A program made the translations under genes and the position numbers. The notes below the pieces were generated by a model that was not told where the DNA came from, made no database searches, and saw only the letters and a list, made by a program, of their open reading frames with translations. This document shows positions 17,252 to 26,000 of a stretch of 64,000 nucleotides of DNA, in pieces. The stretch is from Rariloculus sp963665575 (GTDB lineage: Bacteria > Pseudomonadota > Gammaproteobacteria > Steroidobacterales > Rariloculaceae): positions 682,001 to 746,000 of the forward strand of contig CAXXDW010000003.1 in NCBI GenBank assembly GCA_963665575.2, given 5' to 3'. Each line of letters begins with the position of its first letter. Position 1 is the first letter of the stretch.

Positions 17252-17611
17252 TCAGCTCGCCCCTCTCATCTCGGACCCGACTGCCAGTCCCAACGAATTC
17301 CCGAAACCGTCGCCAAACTCGTGGATCGAAGTGGCGACCTCCTCGTTCTTGGTCGCGCGCAGGTACGTGTCGGCCATCTTGTGGAACACCTGGTAGAAAT
17401 ACAGGTTCATGTCGTCGACGGTCATGTCCTTGATCCACAGATCAATCGCCGCCGTTGTCTTGTTCTCGCTGTCCCAGAGCGACAGCATCATCGACTGGCA
17501 AGACATGGGCTCGTCGGCCTCGGCGTCGGTCGCCTGCCAAATGATACTTGAAGGCAGGTTCTCACCATCGAGCTCGACAGTCAGCTTGATTTCGGCCCTT
17601 CGCGTCATCAT
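17252..17611 (-). CDS. GldC-family protein upstream of actA
   Basis: A 119-aa soluble protein matching the GldC family: RAEIKLTVELDGENLPSSI, then IIWQATDAEADEP, MMLSLWDSENKTTAAIDLWIKDM, and FYQVFHKMADTYLRAT. GldC was named from Bacteroidetes gliding work, but homologues are found in non-gliding bacteria. It directly precedes actA (no gap) and is probably the first gene of the act transcript. Met2 (17608) is an alternative start. It has no signal or membrane segment. A role as a cytosolic helper of ACIII assembly is a guess from position. Confidence 0.82.
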   Translation of the reverse strand: MMTRRAEIKLTVELDGENLPSSIIWQATDAEADEPMSCQSMMLSLWDSENKTTAAIDLWIKDMTVDDMNLYFYQVFHKMADTYLRATKNEEVATSIHEFGDGFGNSLGLAVGSEMRGAS

Positions 17612-17662
17612 TCTGTAACGTATGGCGGTGCCGGCCGCGCCAGGGCGTCATCCACGCTTCCA

Positions 17663-17851
17663 ATGTTCAACTTCATCCTTCTCGTCGTCATGGCCGGCAT
17701 TCTCGTCAGTCTCGGGCTCGGCCTCGTGTTCCTCGTGCGCGACCGCGGCACGACGAACCGCACCGTCGTATCCCTGACCGTACGGGTAGGCCTTTCCGTC
17801 CTGCTGCTCGTGCTGCTCGCCATGGGTTTCGTCGGCAGATACATGTCCTGA
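17663..17851 (+). CDS. DUF2909 twin-transmembrane protein
   Basis: A 62-aa protein with two transmembrane helices (FILLVVMAGILVSLGLGLVFLV and LTVRVGLSVLLLVLLAMGFVG) joined by the short polar loop RDRGTTNRT, the DUF2909 pattern. It sits on the plus strand inside the minus-strand respiratory run, divergent from the GldC gene (51-base gap) and convergent with coxC (12-base gap). DUF2909 genes commonly lie beside cox3 and SURF1 in gammaproteobacteria, usually on the opposite strand. Function unknown; a part in oxidase biogenesis is inferred. Confidence 0.8.
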   Translation: MFNFILLVVMAGILVSLGLGLVFLVRDRGTTNRTVVSLTVRVGLSVLLLVLLAMGFVGRYMS

Positions 17852-17863
17852 GAATCCCGCAAC

Positions 17864-18766
17864 CTAGAACCAGTAGACGAACGTAAACAGAAACAGCCAC
17901 ACGACGTCGACGAAATGCCAGTACCAGCTCGTCGCCTCGAACGCGAAGTGGTTCTCCGGGGTGAAGTGGCCGCTGAATACGCGAAACAGCATGACCGCGA
18001 GCATGACCGTGCCCATCGTCACATGCGCGCCGTGAAACCCCGTGAGCATGAAGAACGTCGAACCGTAAATCCCTGACCCGAGCGTCAGGCCGAGTTCCGA
18101 GTAGGCCTCGGCGTATTCGACGACCTGCAGCACCAGGAAGAACGCGCCGAGCAACACCGTGATCGCAAGCCAGATCCCGAGCGCTATCCGCTGACTCTTC
18201 TTGAGCGCCCAGTGGGCGAAGGTCACCGTGACGCTGCTCGTGACGAGGATCACGGTGTTGATGAACGGCAGGCCCCAGGCCTCCATCGCTTCCGTTTCCG
18301 TTCCGCCCGGCGTCATGAACAACGGCCAGGTGTCGGCGAAATCCGGCCACAGGAACGTGTGGGTTTCGAGATTGCTGCCGGCGCCGGCGAGCCAGGGCAC
18401 CGAGATGACTCGGGCATAGAAGAGCGCCCCGAAGAAGGCCGCGAAGAACATGACCTCCGAGACGATGAACCACTGCATGCCCATGCGGTAGGAGCGGTCC
18501 ATGAGGCCGCTGTTCATGCCCGCGACCGATTCCCGGACCACGGTTGCGAACCAGCCGAACAACATGAACGCGACGATCCCGAGCCCGAGGTAGAAGATCC
18601 AGACGCCGTGCGTGCCTTCGGCGGCGACCTTGTCGGTGGTCTGGTGAATCATCGTCACCAGGCCGTAAGCCATTATGAAGAGCGCCACCGAGCCGACGAT
18701 CGGCCAGACGCTCGTGTGCGGCACGTAATAGCGAGGGGTCTCGCCCACGGCGGGTGTCTCACTCAC
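17864..18766 (-). CDS. coxC: Cytochrome c oxidase subunit III
   Basis: A 300-aa, seven-helix oxidase subunit. Typical blocks: YYVPHTSVWPIVGSVALF, GMQWFIVSEVMFFAAFFGALFYARV, MLTGFHGAHVTMGTVML and the terminal YWHFVDVVWLFLFTFVYWF. It stabilises the catalytic subunit and the D-channel proton uptake. The start overlaps the ctaG stop by four bases, giving the order coxB-coxA-ctaG-coxC. An insert rich in Thr/Pro/Glu (GSNLETHTFLWPDF and following) lies between helices. Confidence 0.95.
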   Translation of the reverse strand: MSETPAVGETPRYYVPHTSVWPIVGSVALFIMAYGLVTMIHQTTDKVAAEGTHGVWIFYLGLGIVAFMLFGWFATVVRESVAGMNSGLMDRSYRMGMQWFIVSEVMFFAAFFGALFYARVISVPWLAGAGSNLETHTFLWPDFADTWPLFMTPGGTETEAMEAWGLPFINTVILVTSSVTVTFAHWALKKSQRIALGIWLAITVLLGAFFLVLQVVEYAEAYSELGLTLGSGIYGSTFFMLTGFHGAHVTMGTVMLAVMLFRVFSGHFTPENHFAFEATSWYWHFVDVVWLFLFTFVYWF

Positions 18767-19356
18767 GGCTGGTAATGTCCCTCGTGATCGGCGTGCGTCT
18801 CCGATACCGGTTCGGCTACCACAACTTCGGCGTCAGGGACGCGGAACATCGTGTACGACAGGCTCAGCGTGCCGATGTCCTCGGGAAGCTCCGGATCCAC
18901 GTAGAACTGCACGGGCATGTCGATGTCGGCATCGCCCGCGAGATGCTGCTGCGTGAAGCAGAAACACTCGACCTTGTGCAGGTACGGCGCCGCAGCGCTC
19001 GGCGCGACGCTCGGTACGGCCTGTCCGGTGACCGTGCCGCTCGCGCGATTGCGGGCGTAGTATTCGGTCGTGTTGACCTCCCCGAGCCGCACGCGCATCT
19101 GGCTGTCCGTCGGCCTGAACTCCCAGGGCATTCCCCTGTTTACCTGTGCGGCAAACTGGATCGTGACCTCCCGATCGGAAACCTCGGCGATCGGCGCGGC
19201 GTTCACCGCCTCGCCCGCGGTTCTGCCGTTGATCCCCGTGATCTCACAGAAGATCTCATACAGCGGAACGAGTGCGAACGCGAAGCCGAACATTCCCGTC
19301 GCCACCAGCAACAGTACGGCGACGTGCCGGCGTTTACTGTTGTTGCTCCTGTTCAT
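18763..19356 (-). CDS. ctaG: Cytochrome c oxidase assembly protein CtaG/Cox11
   Basis: A 197-aa copper chaperone for the CuB site of subunit I. Start at ATG 19356 (MNRSNNSKRRHVAVLLLVATGMFGFAFALVP), which shares one base with the coxA stop (TGATG). One N-terminal helix and a periplasmic beta domain with YEIFCEITG and the copper-binding VECFCFTQQ motif, then DPELPEDIGTLSLSYTMF. A longer in-frame extension upstream overlaps coxA and is not used. The C-terminus has several His residues (THADHEGHYQ). Confidence 0.93.
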   Translation of the reverse strand: MNRSNNSKRRHVAVLLLVATGMFGFAFALVPLYEIFCEITGINGRTAGEAVNAAPIAEVSDREVTIQFAAQVNRGMPWEFRPTDSQMRVRLGEVNTTEYYARNRASGTVTGQAVPSVAPSAAAPYLHKVECFCFTQQHLAGDADIDMPVQFYVDPELPEDIGTLSLSYTMFRVPDAEVVVAEPVSETHADHEGHYQP

Positions 19357-20972
19357 CAGGCCTTGTCGGCAGCGGCGTGGGCGTCGTCGGGCTCGATTAC
19401 GGGCGGCGTCTCGAACGAGTGCAGGGGCGCGGGCGACGGCAGCGTCCACTCGAGGCCCTCGGCACCCTCCCAGACCTGCGCGTCCGTGACCTTCTCACCG
19501 CTGGTCAGGGCCTTGACGACAATATAGAGGAACAGGATCTGCGTGAGCCCGAGCAATCCGGCGCCGATGCTCGATAGCATGTTGAAATCGGCAAACGCGA
19601 TCGAGTAATCGACGATTCTGCGCGGCATGCCGGCCAGACCCGAGAAATGCATCGGGAAAAACGTCAGGTTGACGGCGAATGTCGCAGTCCAGAAATGGAT
19701 CTTGCCGAGCCGCTCGTCGTACATGCGGCCCGACCACTTCGGCAGCCAGTAATAGACCGCCGCCATCGTGCCGAAAATTGCACCCGGGTAAAGCACGTAG
19801 TGGAAGTGCGCGACGACGAAGAAGGTGTCGTGATACTGGAAGTCGGCCGGCACGAGGGCCAGCATGAGGCCGGAGAACCCGCCGATCGTAAACATGATCA
19901 CGAAACCGATGGCGAACAGCATCGGCGTCTCGAAGGTCATCGAACCGCGCCACATGGTGGCCACCCAGTTGAATACCTTCACGCCCGTCGGCACCGCGAT
20001 CAGCATCGTTGCGTACATGAAGAAGAGTTCCGCGGCCAGCGGCATGCCCACCGCGAACATGTGGTGCCCCCAGACGATGAACGACAAAAGGGCGATCGCG
20101 ATCGTCGCGATCACCATCGAGTGATAGCCGAAGAGTTTCTTGCGCGCGAACGTCGGGATGATCTGCGAGGCGATGCCGAAGCCCGGCAGGATCATGATGT
20201 AGACCTCGGGATGGCCGAAGAACCAGAAGACGTGCTGGAACAGCACCGGGTCGCCGCCGCCGGAGGCCTCGAAGAAACTCGTGCCGAAGTGCCGGTCGGT
20301 CAGCATCATCGTCACCGCACCGGCGAGCACCGGCATCGCCATGATCAGCAGGAACGCCGTGATGAGCCAGGTCCACACGAACAGCGGCATCCTGAACAGC
20401 GTCATGCCGGGCGCGCGCATGTTCAGGATCGTGACCATGACGTTGATGGCGCCGAGCACGGAAGACACGCCCATGAGGTGCACGCCGAGAATGAAGTAGT
20501 CCGTGCTTGGCGGCCCGTAGGTCGTCGACAGCGGCGCGTAGAAGGTCCAGCCGAAATTCGGCGCGCCGCCTTCCATGAACAACGACGACAAGAGCAGAAT
20601 GAATGCGAACGGCAGGATCCAGAAACTGAAGTTGTTGAGCCTCGGCAGCGCCATGTCCGGCGCGCCGATCATGAGCGGCACGAGCCAGTTCGCAAGGCCC
20701 ACGAACGCCGGCATCACCGCGCCGAACACCATGATGAGGCCGTGCAGCGTCACCATCTGGTTGTAGAAGTCAGGCTGCGTGAACTGCAGCCCCGGCTGGA
20801 AGAGCTCCAGCCGGACCACCATCGCCATCGCGCCGCCGATGAAGAACAGCAGGAAGCTCAGGCACAGGTACAACGTGCCGATTTCCTTGTGGTTCGTCGT
20901 CAGCAACCAGCGCAGGATGAAGGCGATCAGCGGGTGTCGTTGCTTCGGTATGGTGTCTGCGTGGGCAATCAT
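19356..20972 (-). CDS. coxA: Cytochrome c oxidase subunit I (A1-type heme-copper oxidase)
   Basis: A 538-aa, twelve-helix catalytic subunit that reduces O2 and pumps protons. Visible: TTNHKEIGTLYL, the D-channel entry GAPDMALPRLNNFSFW, the active-site WFFGHPEVYI with the cross-linked His-Tyr pair and the D-channel Glu, GHHMFAVGM, the K-channel Lys in TGVKVFNW, and HFHYVLYPGA with heme ligands. These are A1-family features. It begins 12 bases after the coxB stop and overlaps ctaG by one base. Works with coxB, which carries its own cytochrome c domain. Confidence 0.96.
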   Translation of the reverse strand: MIAHADTIPKQRHPLIAFILRWLLTTNHKEIGTLYLCLSFLLFFIGGAMAMVVRLELFQPGLQFTQPDFYNQMVTLHGLIMVFGAVMPAFVGLANWLVPLMIGAPDMALPRLNNFSFWILPFAFILLLSSLFMEGGAPNFGWTFYAPLSTTYGPPSTDYFILGVHLMGVSSVLGAINVMVTILNMRAPGMTLFRMPLFVWTWLITAFLLIMAMPVLAGAVTMMLTDRHFGTSFFEASGGGDPVLFQHVFWFFGHPEVYIMILPGFGIASQIIPTFARKKLFGYHSMVIATIAIALLSFIVWGHHMFAVGMPLAAELFFMYATMLIAVPTGVKVFNWVATMWRGSMTFETPMLFAIGFVIMFTIGGFSGLMLALVPADFQYHDTFFVVAHFHYVLYPGAIFGTMAAVYYWLPKWSGRMYDERLGKIHFWTATFAVNLTFFPMHFSGLAGMPRRIVDYSIAFADFNMLSSIGAGLLGLTQILFLYIVVKALTSGEKVTDAQVWEGAEGLEWTLPSPAPLHSFETPPVIEPDDAHAAADKA

Positions 20973-20984
20973 GACGTGTCGTCC

Positions 20985-22133
20985 CTACCGGGCTTCGAAA
21001 ACGGTCAACGGCTGGACGATGTCGCCCATGGCGTTGCCGAAGGAATTGCGTTCGTAGGTGATGACGGCCGCGATGTCGCGGTCGGAAAGCTGCGGCGCCC
21101 AGGCCTGCATCTCGGTATCGGCGACGCCGTTCATGACGCGGTCGATATGGCCCTCGACAGGACCGTTTGCTATTTCGCTTCCGGCCAGGGCCGGATACCT
21201 GATTCCCTGGCCCGCGCCGTCGGGCAGATGGCAGGTCGCGCACTGCGAGATGTAGACCTCTTCGCCGATCGGCATGAGTTCATCCATCGTCCAGGTCCGG
21301 CTGCGGTCCAGAACGGCCTGTTCGCCGGCAAGCGCCGCGGCAACGCGCTGATCCTCGATCCAGGCGTCGAACTCCTCTTCGGGAAGAACCTCGACCACGA
21401 CCGGCATGTAGGCGTGATTCATGCCGCACAGTTCCGTGCACTGGCCCCGATAGACGCCCGGCACATCGACGCGTGTCCATGCTTCATTGATGAAGCCCGG
21501 CACCGCATCCTGCTTGACGGCGAAGTCCGGCACCCACCAGGAGTGGATGACGTCGCCCGAGGTCATCAGAAAACGGACCTTGTTGTTCGTCGGGATCACG
21601 AGCGGGTTGTCGACCTCAAGGATGTAGTTCTCGTTCTTTTCGGCGAGGTTGTTGATCGCGTCCTGCGAGGTCGAAAGGTTGCTGAAAAAGCCGATGTCGG
21701 CCTCGACATACTGGTAGTGCCACTTCCATTGCGAGGCCGTGACGAGAACGGTCAGATCGGGATCGGAGTTGTCTTCGATTTCGATCAGCACCGTAGTGGC
21801 CGGGACCGCCATGCCGATGAGGATGAGGGTCGGGATGATCGTCCAGATGATCTCGACCGGTGTGCTCTCGTGGAACTTGGCGGGTACCGGGTGCTTCGAG
21901 CGGCGATGCGCGTACATCGTGTAGAACATCGCGCCGAAGACGACGATGCCGACGACGACGCAGACTCCGAGACTGATGTGATGGAGGTTCTGGACGCGCT
22001 GGCTGGTCTCGGTCACACCTTCACGCATGTCGAAAACCTGCGCGAGGGCGGCGTGCGAAAACCCGAAAATGACCAGGACGATCGAGCAGAGCTGCCCGAG
22101 TATTGCGATAACGCGTCCGCCCTTAGGCGTCAT
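20985..22133 (-). CDS. coxB: Cytochrome c oxidase subunit II with fused cytochrome c (caa3-type)
   Basis: A 382-aa subunit. Start at ATG 22133, giving a signal sequence ending SHAALA; the frame further up is unlikely. Two helices (about 53-76 and 94-117), then the cupredoxin domain with CuA ligands His197, Cys232, Glu234, Cys236, His240 and Met243, and a C-terminal cytochrome c domain with heme site CATCH (298-302). The fused heme makes this a caa3-type oxidase able to take electrons directly from ActE/ActA-type donors. First gene of the cox unit. Confidence 0.95.
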   Translation of the reverse strand: MTPKGGRVIAILGQLCSIVLVIFGFSHAALAQVFDMREGVTETSQRVQNLHHISLGVCVVVGIVVFGAMFYTMYAHRRSKHPVPAKFHESTPVEIIWTIIPTLILIGMAVPATTVLIEIEDNSDPDLTVLVTASQWKWHYQYVEADIGFFSNLSTSQDAINNLAEKNENYILEVDNPLVIPTNNKVRFLMTSGDVIHSWWVPDFAVKQDAVPGFINEAWTRVDVPGVYRGQCTELCGMNHAYMPVVVEVLPEEEFDAWIEDQRVAAALAGEQAVLDRSRTWTMDELMPIGEEVYISQCATCHLPDGAGQGIRYPALAGSEIANGPVEGHIDRVMNGVADTEMQAWAPQLSDRDIAAVITYERNSFGNAMGDIVQPLTVFEAR

Positions 22134-22299
22134 GCCCCTGCTTGTATGTATATAGGTTAGGCATTTGCCGACCTGCACGGTGCGCGCTGGTCCCCGGCGC
22201 CCGGCATTGTCGTGAGTGCAGAAACGTCCTTGTAAAGATAGTTTTCGTTCCGGCCAGCCCGCAATTCGAGCGCAAGCATAGGGCAAAAACAACGCAAGT

Positions 22300-22740
22300 T
22301 CAAAGCGCCCCGCCACGGCGCAATTGCGCTACCGTGCGAACCTGATTTCGGCCCATCCAGTCGCGGTAGCGGATGGCCGTGGCCGTCTCGGCATGCGCGC
22401 TCCAGTCGCCCCGATGCGCAAGCAGAAATTCATCGCCCTCGATGCGCGCCTGCCACTCCTCGCCCTCCCAATCGATGAAGGCGATACTCGGATTGGCGTG
22501 GCGGTGCCGGCGGGCGTCGTCGAGCGGATCCAGCTCGAAACTGTCGCCGCGAACCCATGCCGTCCATTGCCCGCCGTTCCAGGCCACGTACTCCATCCGA
22601 TCCTGCGCCCAGGGCGCGTTCGCGGGCTCGCCGTCGGCATCTGCGCTCGCGATGAAGGCGACTCGCGCGCCTGCGATCGTCACCGCCAGCGCTATGAGCA
22701 ATCCGACTAGTGCTCTGGTCATTCGTCGTCCCTCAGTCAC
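22300..22740 (-). CDS. Hypothetical exported protein upstream of coxB
   Basis: A 146-aa protein of unknown function. An N-terminal hydrophobic segment (ALVGLLIALAVTIAGARVAFIA) is followed by a Trp-rich polar part with repeated W-G/E patterns (YVAWNGGQWTAWVRG, FIDWEGEEWQARIEG, YRDWMGRNQVR), which looks like two or three copies of a short beta unit. Met7 (22722) is an alternative start. It lies 166 bases upstream of coxB in the same orientation, so it may share the cox transcript. No family was recognised. Confidence 0.6.
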   Translation of the reverse strand: MTEGRRMTRALVGLLIALAVTIAGARVAFIASADADGEPANAPWAQDRMEYVAWNGGQWTAWVRGDSFELDPLDDARRHRHANPSIAFIDWEGEEWQARIEGDEFLLAHRGDWSAHAETATAIRYRDWMGRNQVRTVAQLRRGGAL

Positions 22741-23049
22741 GGTCTGCGCACTATATAGTCGATCCGAAGCGGCCGATCAAGACTGGCGCCGCGAAGGCGT
22801 CCGGGTCCGCCGTAATGGCGCAGGTTTCCGCCGTTCGCCGCAGCCGCATGTGCGCCTCCCGCATCGTGCTGCGCAGCGGAGAATCGTCATCGGCCGGTCG
22901 GCGCCCGGCGATAATGTGCTAGCTTGCGGGGCATCGCTGATTCCTGTGTGGGGATCGACGAGACTGCCGTGACGATCCGAAGCTCGGCGCAAGACGCTGC
23001 GCGAGGACGCAAACAGGCTCAACCGCGATTTTTGTTGCGAAGGATTCGG
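22741..23049. other. Divergent intergenic region
   Basis: About 300 bases between the minus-strand hypothetical gene and the plus-strand TRAP operon. It should hold both promoters, but I see no convincing -35/-10 pair, RNA gene or repeat. Confidence 0.5.
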
Positions 23050-24051
23050 ATGGCGCCCAAACTGAAGCTGCTTGTAACGGTAGCCGCGGTTCTCTGCTCG
23101 GCCTGTACGGCGACCGAGCAGGATCGAGAATTGCGCCTGGCCAGTTTCGTGGGCTCGCGTCACCCGGCCGTGGCTGCGGTGTTCGATCCGTTCGCCGAGG
23201 AACTCGCAAGCGCCAGTGGCGGTCGGCTGACCGTGCGTCAGTTCCCCGGCGGCACCCTCAATTCCGCGCCCGCTCAACAGTATTCGCGATTGCTGGAAGG
23301 GGTTGCCGACATTTCCTTCGGATTGCCGGGCTACACGATGCAGCGCTTTCCAATGACGGCACTGCTCGGCTTTCCCGGCATCTCTCCGGATGCGATAACG
23401 GGTACCGAACGACTGTGGCAGGGCATGCCGGCGATCAGCTCGGAGTACGAGGCAAAGGTGCTGGGTTTGTGGGCAGCGGAGCCGAAGGTGCTGATGTCCG
23501 CAACCCGGCGCATCGATGAAGCGGATGACCTGCGCGGCATGATCGTCTCGGCAGCCTCGGCACAGGATGTCGCCTATCTCGAACGTGTCGGTGCCGCGGC
23601 CATGTCGCTGCCCACCAGCGAGGCGCACCAGGCATTGACCACCGGAGCCATAGACGCGGTCTTTGCAGATCCGAGCACGATCGCTTCCTTCAGCCTCTGG
23701 GAGCCGGCGCAATACATCACGACCAATTTCCCCCCGATAGCGTCGGCATTCTTTCTGCTGATGAACCAGGACGCGTACGCGGGGCTGTCGTTGCAGGAAC
23801 GCGCGTGGGTGGATGCCGCCAGCGGTCTTGAACTGAGCTTGCGGGGCGCCCGGACGTATGTAGCGACTGCTCGTCGCGGGCTCGCGCTCGCCGAGCAGGA
23901 CGGTATCGAGTTCATCCGCATGTCCGATGCGGAACTTGAGAAGATCCATTCCCTGTTCGCCCCGGTGATGGACGAAGAGCTGCAGCGCGAGTTCGCCAAC
24001 GGGCTGACGGGCGCGGACGTCATCGCCCTGATGACGGGGCAGGCGCGTTGA
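23050..24051 (+). CDS. TRAP transporter substrate-binding protein (DctP family)
   Basis: A 333-aa periplasmic solute receptor. Start at ATG 23050, giving MAPKLKLLVTVAAVLCSAC, a signal with a possible lipobox Cys; the frame upstream is not signal-like. The body shows FAEELASASGGRLTVRQFPGGTL, LLEGVADISFGLPGYT, and later HQALTTGAIDAVFADPST, the DctP pattern. The usual carboxylate-binding Arg was not identified with confidence. First gene of a three-gene TRAP operon; the stop overlaps the next start. Ligand unknown, most likely a carboxylate by family habit. Confidence 0.85.
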   Translation: MAPKLKLLVTVAAVLCSACTATEQDRELRLASFVGSRHPAVAAVFDPFAEELASASGGRLTVRQFPGGTLNSAPAQQYSRLLEGVADISFGLPGYTMQRFPMTALLGFPGISPDAITGTERLWQGMPAISSEYEAKVLGLWAAEPKVLMSATRRIDEADDLRGMIVSAASAQDVAYLERVGAAAMSLPTSEAHQALTTGAIDAVFADPSTIASFSLWEPAQYITTNFPPIASAFFLLMNQDAYAGLSLQERAWVDAASGLELSLRGARTYVATARRGLALAEQDGIEFIRMSDAELEKIHSLFAPVMDEELQREFANGLTGADVIALMTGQAR

Positions 24052-24566
24052 TTACGCCCGTGCCCGGGCGCTTCGGGCGCATCGTCGCGCGTGCCATCAC
24101 GTTGTGGGCTTGCGTCGGCGGCGTTTCGCTCCTGTTGCTGGTACTTCTGACGGGCATCGGCGTGTTCTTCCGCTACGTCCTCAACACACCCATCAATGGC
24201 CTCAGGGACATCAGTCAGTTGCTGCTGCTGATTTGCGTGAGTGGCGCCATTCCCCATGCCGCCCGACGCGGAGCGCACGTTGCCGTGGATCTGTTGACGC
24301 TGACTCGCCACCCCGGGGCCCGGAGAACGGTGAGCATTCTGATCGGGGCGAGCAGCGTCGCCTTGCTGGGCGTCGTGCTGGTGGCTTTGGCGCGGCAGGG
24401 GAGTTGCGGATTCCGTTGCGGCCACTTCACGCCGGACCTGGTGATTCCTTTCTGGCCGATGTATCTCGCGCTCGGCATCGGGTTTTTTCTCTACGTGCTG
24501 CAGATCATCGCCCGCTGGTCGGCAGACGAGCCGGGCTCCGACGCGGATCCTCAGGGGCTCAGGTGA
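24048..24566 (+). CDS. TRAP transporter small permease (DctQ family)
   Basis: A 172-aa four-helix protein. Starts with TTG at 24048, overlapping the receptor stop (TTGA). The motif VFFRYVLNTPINGLRDISQLLLLICV and GAHVAVDLLTLTRHPGAR are DctQ signatures. It pairs with the large permease for sodium-driven uptake. A CGFRCGHFTPDLVIPFWP stretch holds two cysteines in the third loop. The stop overlaps the next start by four bases (GTGA). Confidence 0.88.
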   Translation: MITPVPGRFGRIVARAITLWACVGGVSLLLLVLLTGIGVFFRYVLNTPINGLRDISQLLLLICVSGAIPHAARRGAHVAVDLLTLTRHPGARRTVSILIGASSVALLGVVLVALARQGSCGFRCGHFTPDLVIPFWPMYLALGIGFFLYVLQIIARWSADEPGSDADPQGLR

Positions 24567-25876
24567 CGGATCTTCAGATAGGCGTCGCCGGCTTCGTTGC
24601 GCTGTTCGTGCTGTTGTTCCTGCGCATGCCCGTGGCGCTAGCGATGATGCTGGTCGGTTTCGTGGGCACGCTCGTCATCAACCCGGCGGCCGCGCTGCCC
24701 GTGCTGGCGGGCGAAGCCTTCAACACGTCGACCCTGTACTCGATGAGCATGCTGCCCATGTTCGTGCTCATGGGCAACATGGCCGGTGCGGCGGGTCTCA
24801 GCCGGGATCTGTACGATGCGGCGCACGCGTGGATGGGGCGCTTCAGGGGCGGATTGGCGTCGGCAACGGTGGTGGGCGCGGCGGGGTTTTCGGCCATGTC
24901 GGGCTCTTCGCTGGCATCGGCGGTAACCATGGGGCGCGTAGCTCTGCCGGAAATGAAGCGGTTTCGTTACGACGACGGTCTGAGCACCGGCGTGATCGCC
25001 GCGGGAGGGACACTGGGCATCCTGATCCCGCCTTCGGCGGGTTTCATCGTCTATTCGATACTGACGGAGGAGTCGATCGGCCGATTGTTCATGGCCGGCG
25101 TGCTGCCGGGGCTGTTGTTGACCGCGCTCTTCGTCGTCGCGGTAATGATTCAGACTTACCTGAAGCCCGAAATGGCGCCCTCTTCCGACGTGCGGGTTCC
25201 CACTGCCGAGAAATTCGCGACTCTCCGTCGCGGGCTGTGGATCATCGGGATCATTCTCGTGACGATCGGCGGGATTTACCTGGGGGTCTTTTCCGCCATC
25301 GAAGCCGCCGGGATCGGCACGCTGTTGACCTGTGCCGTCGCGGCGCTGCGGCGCAGCCTCACGATTGGCCAGGTAACGAAAGCCGTGGGCAATACGCTGC
25401 AGGCGACGGGCACGACCTTCCTGATCCTGATCGGGGCGTTCGTGCTTACACCCTTCATTACGCTTTCAGGCATCCCGGACGCCCTGCTGTCCCTGATCGC
25501 GGACTCCGGGGCAGGGCCTTACACGGTGCTCCTGCTGATATTGCTGACCCTGATACTGCTTGGCACCTTCCTCGAAGGATTCGCGATTCTGGTACTGACG
25601 CTGCCCTTCGTTCAACCGATGGTGATGCAGGCCGGGTTCGACATGGTGTGGTTCGGCGTGCTCATGGTGATCGTGCTGGAGATGGGCCTGATCAGCCCGC
25701 CCGTCGGTGTAAACGTCTTCGTCGTCAAGGGAATCGCGCCGGATGTGCCGATGCGCACGATTTTCCGTGGGATCATCCCGTTCTGGCTCGCGATGTTCGT
25801 GGTGTTGATCGTCCTGGTCGTCTTCCCGGCACTGGCGACCATTCTGCCCGACTCGATGTTCGGCGCGACCCTTTAG
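24563..25876 (+). CDS. TRAP transporter large permease (DctM family)
   Basis: A 437-aa, roughly twelve-helix transport subunit. Starts with GTG at 24563, four bases inside the DctQ gene. Blocks include FLRMPVALAMMLVGFVGTL, SMLPMFVLMGNMAGAAGLS, FSAMSGSSLASAVTMG, GTLGILIPPSAGFIVYSILTEESIG and GLISPPVGVNVFVVKGIAPDVP, all DctM signatures. It completes the TRAP operon; the following 124 bases lead to the rhomboid gene. Confidence 0.93.
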   Translation: MTDLQIGVAGFVALFVLLFLRMPVALAMMLVGFVGTLVINPAAALPVLAGEAFNTSTLYSMSMLPMFVLMGNMAGAAGLSRDLYDAAHAWMGRFRGGLASATVVGAAGFSAMSGSSLASAVTMGRVALPEMKRFRYDDGLSTGVIAAGGTLGILIPPSAGFIVYSILTEESIGRLFMAGVLPGLLLTALFVVAVMIQTYLKPEMAPSSDVRVPTAEKFATLRRGLWIIGIILVTIGGIYLGVFSAIEAAGIGTLLTCAVAALRRSLTIGQVTKAVGNTLQATGTTFLILIGAFVLTPFITLSGIPDALLSLIADSGAGPYTVLLLILLTLILLGTFLEGFAILVLTLPFVQPMVMQAGFDMVWFGVLMVIVLEMGLISPPVGVNVFVVKGIAPDVPMRTIFRGIIPFWLAMFVVLIVLVVFPALATILPDSMFGATL

Positions 25877-26000
25877 CGGGAACGCGGCGCGCAGGTCGCG
25901 CGTACAAATGCAGGTAAGCGAACAGCGATAACATATGATCGCCTTTCAGCCGCACCGAGCTGAATAGTCTCGATCTCGCTCTATTGCACCCCGCCAAACC

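Noticed and set aside
19647..22160. An 837-codon open frame on the plus strand across the cox genes
   Set aside because: It is antisense to coxA and coxB, which carry all catalytic motifs. The frame is His/Arg/Glu-rich with no family features, the usual GC shadow.
22260..22299. Possible promoter TTGCGT/TATGCT upstream of coxB
   Set aside because: The spacing on the minus strand is about eleven bases, not the 16-18 needed.
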